The notes beneath the pieces are model-generated. The model was not told the DNA's origin and made no database searches. It saw nothing but the letters and a program-made list of their open reading frames with translations. Position numbers and translations under genes: made by a program. Below, piece by piece: positions 59,651 to 64,000 of a DNA stretch of 64,000 nt (positions within the stretch are counted from its first letter, which is position 1; each line of letters begins with the position of its first letter). The stretch comes from Bostrychus sinensis (Eukaryota; Chordata; Actinopteri; Gobiiformes; Eleotridae): the NCBI GenBank assembly GCA_020698575.1, contig CM036244.1:9270034-9334033 (forward strand), in the 5' to 3' direction.

Positions 59651-60019
59651 AATGGAGCTCAACAGTAACTGCCCACCCCCAGTTCCAGAAGAAAAAACCT
59701 CATTTTTTTCTCCCATTGACTTTTCGAAAAATCTGTATATTAAATGTTCATGGATTGATGGAGGCTAATCAGCTCTTGATAATAAAACGATTCATTTTGC
59801 TATAAAAATGTATCTGAAACTTGTGAAAAGGCAAATTACAAATGCATTTAGCTGAATTTTTAAGTTTTAGTTCATCTTTTTGATATAATATAAGTGTCTT
59901 TTAGCTCTTGTCAAGTTTTTAAACCCTTAATATACGCATTTTTCAAAAAGTCAATGGGGAAAATTAATGGGAAATTTACTTTCAGATCTGGGTGTGGGCG
60001 GTCACAGTTGAGCTCCATT
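59651..60019. mobile_element. MITE with long (about 95 bp) inverted termini
   Basis: Left aatggagctcaacagtaact, then cccattgacttttcgaaaaa. The right end reverse-complemented gives aatggagctcaactgtgacc, then cccattgactttttgaaaaa. 369 bp. Only GCT is shared by the flanks, so the target duplication is uncertain. Confidence 0.85.
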
Positions 60020-61075
60020 GCTACATTAAATAAAACAGCTTAATGTTGACACAACTGACTGACATTTAACACATGTAAGTCTCTGCTCACGTTGACTATT
60101 AGAATAGAATAGGTTGGAAACACAGCCAACATTCAACACTGAACCTAACGCAGGGCTTAATTAAAACTCAGAGCATGCTCACACTGCGTCTAACGGCAAA
60201 TATTTAAAGATCGTATCCCGGTGAGGATAGTGTTATTACTGTAAAAACCTCTGTCTAACTGTGTCGTGTCTGTCTGCAAACAAACGCTTGGATTTGAGCA
60301 GGGATTAAAACTGTCTCCAGACTCTCAGTCGTGGTTGTATTAGATGGGACGGTTCGGTGGGTCTGTGGAGCATGCATAAGCCACCAGAGGATTAAACAAG
60401 ACACTGGGCTGAGATCCTGGGCATTTACAGCCAAGATCTTAAAAGACGTCTCTCTGTATTGTATGATGTAAAAGCGGGATTTCACCATTCAGATGTGAGC
60501 AGGACAAGACAAGAAATTCATTTAAACGTACATCACACAGGCATTTTATATTTTTCTTAACCCAGAATGGGGAAATTACTCACAAAACAGTAAGCACAAG
60601 TAAACATAAGTCAGAGAAAATGACTTATTTTATGTGCCACAGCAATTGGAGTATTTGTTTCTGCCTCATGGACAAATGGACAAAGTGGAAATGTAAAATA
60701 TGTCAAACCAAAATTATAATGTGTCCGTGGGTGACTCCAAGCAATGAGGTTGAGGGTTTGATCCTAATGCCCGCTCACCACAATCTCTCTGTGACTTCCT
60801 CTTTCTCCTGAACGGTTGTGTGCCTGGGTGTGTCTCAGTCCACTGTCCAGGATGTACCCCGCATAAGGCCCATAGTTGCTGGGATAGGCTCCAGCCGCCC
60901 CTGACCCCTCGCAGGAATAGGTAGAATAAGATGAATGACACTGTATGCAGGATTTGGTTACATAAACATAAATTAAAGGTGTACTTTATACGTATACAGC
61001 CTATAGATGACAAAAGAGGAGCACAACAGACAAAGTTTTATGTTGGGAACTGGAGAGGTTATATGTTTTTGCCTA
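60020..61075. other. upstream jade2 intron sequence with one repeat scrap
   Basis: 60836-60935 holds the dispersed block ggcccatagttgctgggata, related to 9627 and 17970. No exon. Confidence 0.4.
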
Positions 61076-61084
61076 ATTAATTCA

Positions 61085-61937
61085 AGTTTTTCAATTCAAT
61101 ACTTTATTCCAGACTCAGGGTCCAATAAAAAACACACAAAAAAAAAACAAAAAAAAAAAAACACAAAAAAGAAATACAATAGTTATACAAGCACTTTAAA
61201 AAGGCAGCTGTACCAGTGTCTCCACAACTTAGACTGGTAGCGTATTGCACTAAACTTGATGTTTGTTAGTGACAAGATAATTTCATTTTCAGATTTGTTA
61301 AGCCTACAAATAAAATTGTACATGAGGTTCCGTAGCACAGCGTGTAAGGTGTTAACTCTTGCAGTGACAAACATTTCACTCGCACTTGTCCATCTCGGTC
61401 TCTTCAAAAGGAGACGTAGAGCATCATTGTATGCCACCTGCAGTCTTTGCAAACTGGATTTTTTGTAGTTTGTCCATAAATGAGCAGTGTACAGAGGAGT
61501 ACAGTATGCTCTAAACAAAGTCAGTTTCACTTTCTCTGTGCACGAACCAAACTTACGTGAAAGAGTGTTGGCTTGAGCATACAACACTCGGCACTGTCTG
61601 TAAATGTCATCATCATCTGACATGTCCTCTGTAATAATATGCCCAAGATACTTCACTTTATCCTTAACACTAAGCACAATATTTGACAGGAAAAAATCTG
61701 CAGATCATGAGCACACCTTTGTGCTTAATGTCATTCTCCAAACCTGTAAAGAGCACAAATATTTAGTAGTTGTTGGAGACCAGCAGTGCTTGGACTGAAA
61801 ACTACTAAATCATCTGCATACATCAGATGATTCAATAGAAGATCACCGACCACACAACCAGTGTTACAAGCCTTCAACTTAACTGACAGTTCATCCAAAT
61901 ACAAGTTAAAAAGTATAGTAGATAAAATGCCCCCCTG
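61085..61937 (-). pseudogene. non-LTR retrotransposon reverse transcriptase fragment
   Basis: On the minus strand, a first segment (about 61937-61725) encodes LSTILFNLYLDELSVKLK and MYADDLVVFSPS. These correspond to the RT palm motif B-type block and the catalytic YADD (codons at 61809-61820). A frameshift with stops follows near 61680-61730. Then a 164-codon frame (61677-61183) begins MLSVKDKVKYLGHIITED and runs through LFRAYCTPLYTAHLW to a stop. The endonuclease and N-terminal RT are missing, so the copy is dead. Clade not assigned. Confidence 0.85.
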
Positions 61938-62098
61938 TTAGTTTTAGGCCAAACCTAAAAGATAAATAGCTATCTTAATAATAACTTAATGATGACTATT
62001 ATTAATGATAATGGTACTAAAGGTCCCCTATTCTGCTAAATTGACTTTTGAGCTTATGACCATGTTATAATGTTGTTTCCACCTCAAAAACATACCTG

Positions 62099-62684
62099 AT
62101 ATGATTGCTATTATTGTAATATTTATTATAACTATATTGGCTGTAATGAGTACAATCATAATTATAAAAATATCTGATCCTAATCTGAAGTTTGACCCTT
62201 TATATGTTAATACTGATATTCATACTGACTATAATATATAATAATAATGGATTGAATTGATATTGCGCTTTACAAGTTGGTCAAGCTCCTCAAAGCACTT
62301 TACAGTTTGGTCAATTATTCATTCAGTCCTCAGTCACACTCAGTGGTGGTGAGTTACATCTGTAGCCACAGCTGTCCTGGGGCAGACTGACAGAAGCTGT
62401 GGCTGCCATTTTGCATCTATGGCCCCACGGACAACCACCAAACACAGTCACACTGACACATTCATACCGGCGAGGGGGGTGAAGTCTTGCCCAAGGACAC
62501 AGTATGTAATGTGGGCAAGCGTCTCCTACTACCGACCGCTACTGCTGACCATGTTTGATTACATTTGTTATTACTTTATTAATTATTAAGTGTGTTTATT
62601 TAAGCAACTTTCTAACAGTTTGCCATATTAAGTTGTTTAACCCATTGCCCCACCACAGGGTTACAGATAAAAAAAAAAAAAAAA
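62099..62684 (+). mobile_element. poly(A)-tailed retroposed insertion in B6
   Basis: Flanked by AAAAACATACCTG at 62086-62098 and 62685-62697, with an A-run of about 20 just before the second copy. Together these are the signature of target-primed reverse transcription. The insert contains a SINE in antisense orientation (62240-62550), so the retroposed unit is not just the SINE. Confidence 0.8.
62240..62550 (-). mobile_element. tRNA-derived SINE, antisense inside the retroposed insert
   Basis: Reverse complement contains gggcaagacttcacccc, ctgtggctacagatgtaact and aactgtaaagtgctttgagg. The tRNA head is degraded near 62520-62550. Confidence 0.75.
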
Positions 62685-63136
62685 AAAAACATACCTGGAG
62701 AAGAAGTATTTTGTTTCATTCATGCATGTTTGAGTAATCCTGTATGCTGAGGCGCTGCCCTTCTCAAGAGCTGAAAACGCTCGGTCTCACAGCTCTACAT
62801 AGACACATGAAACCAGGAAGGGCTCCTGTGTGTTTCTAAAGCCCAAGCACCGTCACCAGACTCATTCTGAATATTTCAGTGCTTTAATTGCCGTCAGTAC
62901 AAAGCAGTCAACTCATTTATCTATCCGGTAGCTTCATGTAGCTAATAGCCGTGCTAATTAGCCATTTTAAGCTCTGTCAGGGGGCAACAGACACCTAAAC
63001 CAAGTGTTCTCTGCAAAGTCAATGTAACAGAAGACATTTTTATACATATACATTATTTTTTGTTATAATAAAACGTGAAATACTAATGCAAATGTGTCCA
63101 AAATTATATCAAAAAGCATAATATGGGACCTTTAAA

Positions 63137-63876
63137 CACAGGAGTTATAAATCTTATTAATGCAACCAAATAGCACAGTTATATTTAAAATTAGATGGCA
63201 TGGTATGTTTTGATTTGTTTGTGGAAAATCTTCTTCTATAACCATCTATAAGTGGCTTAAGATCCACACCAAAGCATTTTCCTGTTGATTTACAAACAAG
63301 CCAAACAAAATAAGGAAAAACACAACCTCCTTAGTGGATGAACCTGTGCTTATACAAACAAAACAACAACAAACAAGGAAGAGAAGCATATTTCTAATAA
63401 TAAAAAAACAGAACAGTGAGGTCTCTATCCAGTCCGGTTCATGAGGAAAGTCTAAAGGAGGTTATTGAGACTGAATCAGAGGCAGCAGCAGGAGAGGAGC
63501 TCTTCTCTGCGTGGAGCTCACTTTAATTGGCTGTGTTTTACGGTCCGTCCCGTCGGGGGTAAGTGGACAGCCCCGGGATGTTTGCAGATTTTGCTACGGT
63601 GGCCCGGCGGGACACTCCTCTCATAAAGGCCAAACTGATGTGGAGTTATGGCACATGTGGGAGAGAGTCGGCAGCAGCGAACTAAGATCTGATGGATTAT
63701 TCCGGGGTTAAGAGGCTAAAGCTAACGCACTGTAATCCCACAATTAGGTTAAATTTAGTGTTGTACTGATTTATGGACTGAGAGGAGCCGGGGCTAACGC
63801 TGACTGTGCAGTCTGGATTGGGCCAGTACTGCACAAAAGTAATCAGAATAAAGCTTTCTATCAAGGATACAGCTAA
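63137..63876. other. upstream jade2 intron sequence, nothing recognised
   Basis: GC-richer around 63440-63700 with no exon-like frame. Confidence 0.35.
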
Positions 63877-64000
63877 TTAAAGTTCCCCTTTTCTGCTAAA
63901 TTTACTTTTTTTTAGCTTTTAACCATGTTATAATGGTGTTTCCACCTCAAAAAACATACCTAGAGTAGTTTTTTGTTTCATTCATGCATGTTTGAGAAAT
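63877..64000 (-). mobile_element. family B element, copy B7, cut by window edge
   Basis: ttaaagttccccttttctgc through atttatgttataatg-type sequence to tcattcatgcatgtttgag. Continues past 64000. Confidence 0.8.

Larger units (their letters stand above)
62017..63136 (-). mobile_element. family B element, copy B6, split by a retroposed insert
   Basis: Pieces 62017-62098 (aggtcccctattctgctaaa) and 62685-63136 (ending tatgggacctttaa) form one element with inverted termini AAAGGTCCC / GGGACCTTT. The CTCF-like core is damaged (gtcagggggcaac near 62980). Confidence 0.85.

Noticed and set aside
46055..64000. Search for the JADE PHD-finger exons
   Set aside because: I looked for Cys/His-rich minus-strand exons (CDVC, VFCDKC, HQACYG type) and for the ELVEPAEVAERLDL-type exon and saw none, so they should be beyond the window.

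Overview
This window reads as teleost fish nuclear DNA, probably percomorph. It is AT-rich and intron-dominated, it is crowded with tRNA-derived SINEs, a V-SINE-like SINE, LINE tails and many short non-autonomous hAT-like elements, and its only convincing host gene is vertebrate-specific. There are no bacterial, viral or organellar features, no CRISPR array, and no rRNA or functional tRNA gene that I can support.

The one host gene is the 3' end of jade2 (PHF15), on the minus strand. Four coding exons are visible in transcript order: 46054-45937, 23108-22977, 10446-10301 and 8794-8117. Reading phase is consistent across all junctions, each junction has GT/AG splice sites, and together they encode the last 357 residues. 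The PHD-finger exons and the promoter must lie beyond 64000. The introns are large: more than 17.9 kb, then 22.8 kb, 12.5 kb and 1.5 kb. The 3' UTR runs left from 8116; its end is not fixed, and everything left of about 7 kb may be UTR or intergenic.

Almost everything else is repeats. (1) Families A and B are roughly 430-550 bp elements with terminal inverted repeats. They share one end, differ in the other half, and occur at about 17 places. Many copies carry an intact CCAGCAGRGGGC sequence, which matches the CTCF core. (2) Several hAT-type elements have recognisable 8-bp target duplications (18700-19146, 43038-43176, 34175-34446, 48495-48852, 30925-31641, 38280-38820, 5773-6443). (3) A CCAGGACTAAA-type minisatellite recurs as four arrays; at least two sit inside a hAT-like element, and one (about 34.8-36.7 kb) has higher-order duplication. 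(4) There are tRNA-derived SINEs, a V-SINE-like insertion, a LINE fragment with a YADD reverse transcriptase motif (about 61.1-61.9 kb), LINE tails, a 419-bp near-perfect palindrome, and a 320-bp 10-bp-period array.

The insertions are nested up to three deep, which gives a relative time order. I found no new gene system. The most interesting signal is the dispersal of CTCF-like motifs by families A and B through the introns of a chromatin-regulator gene.
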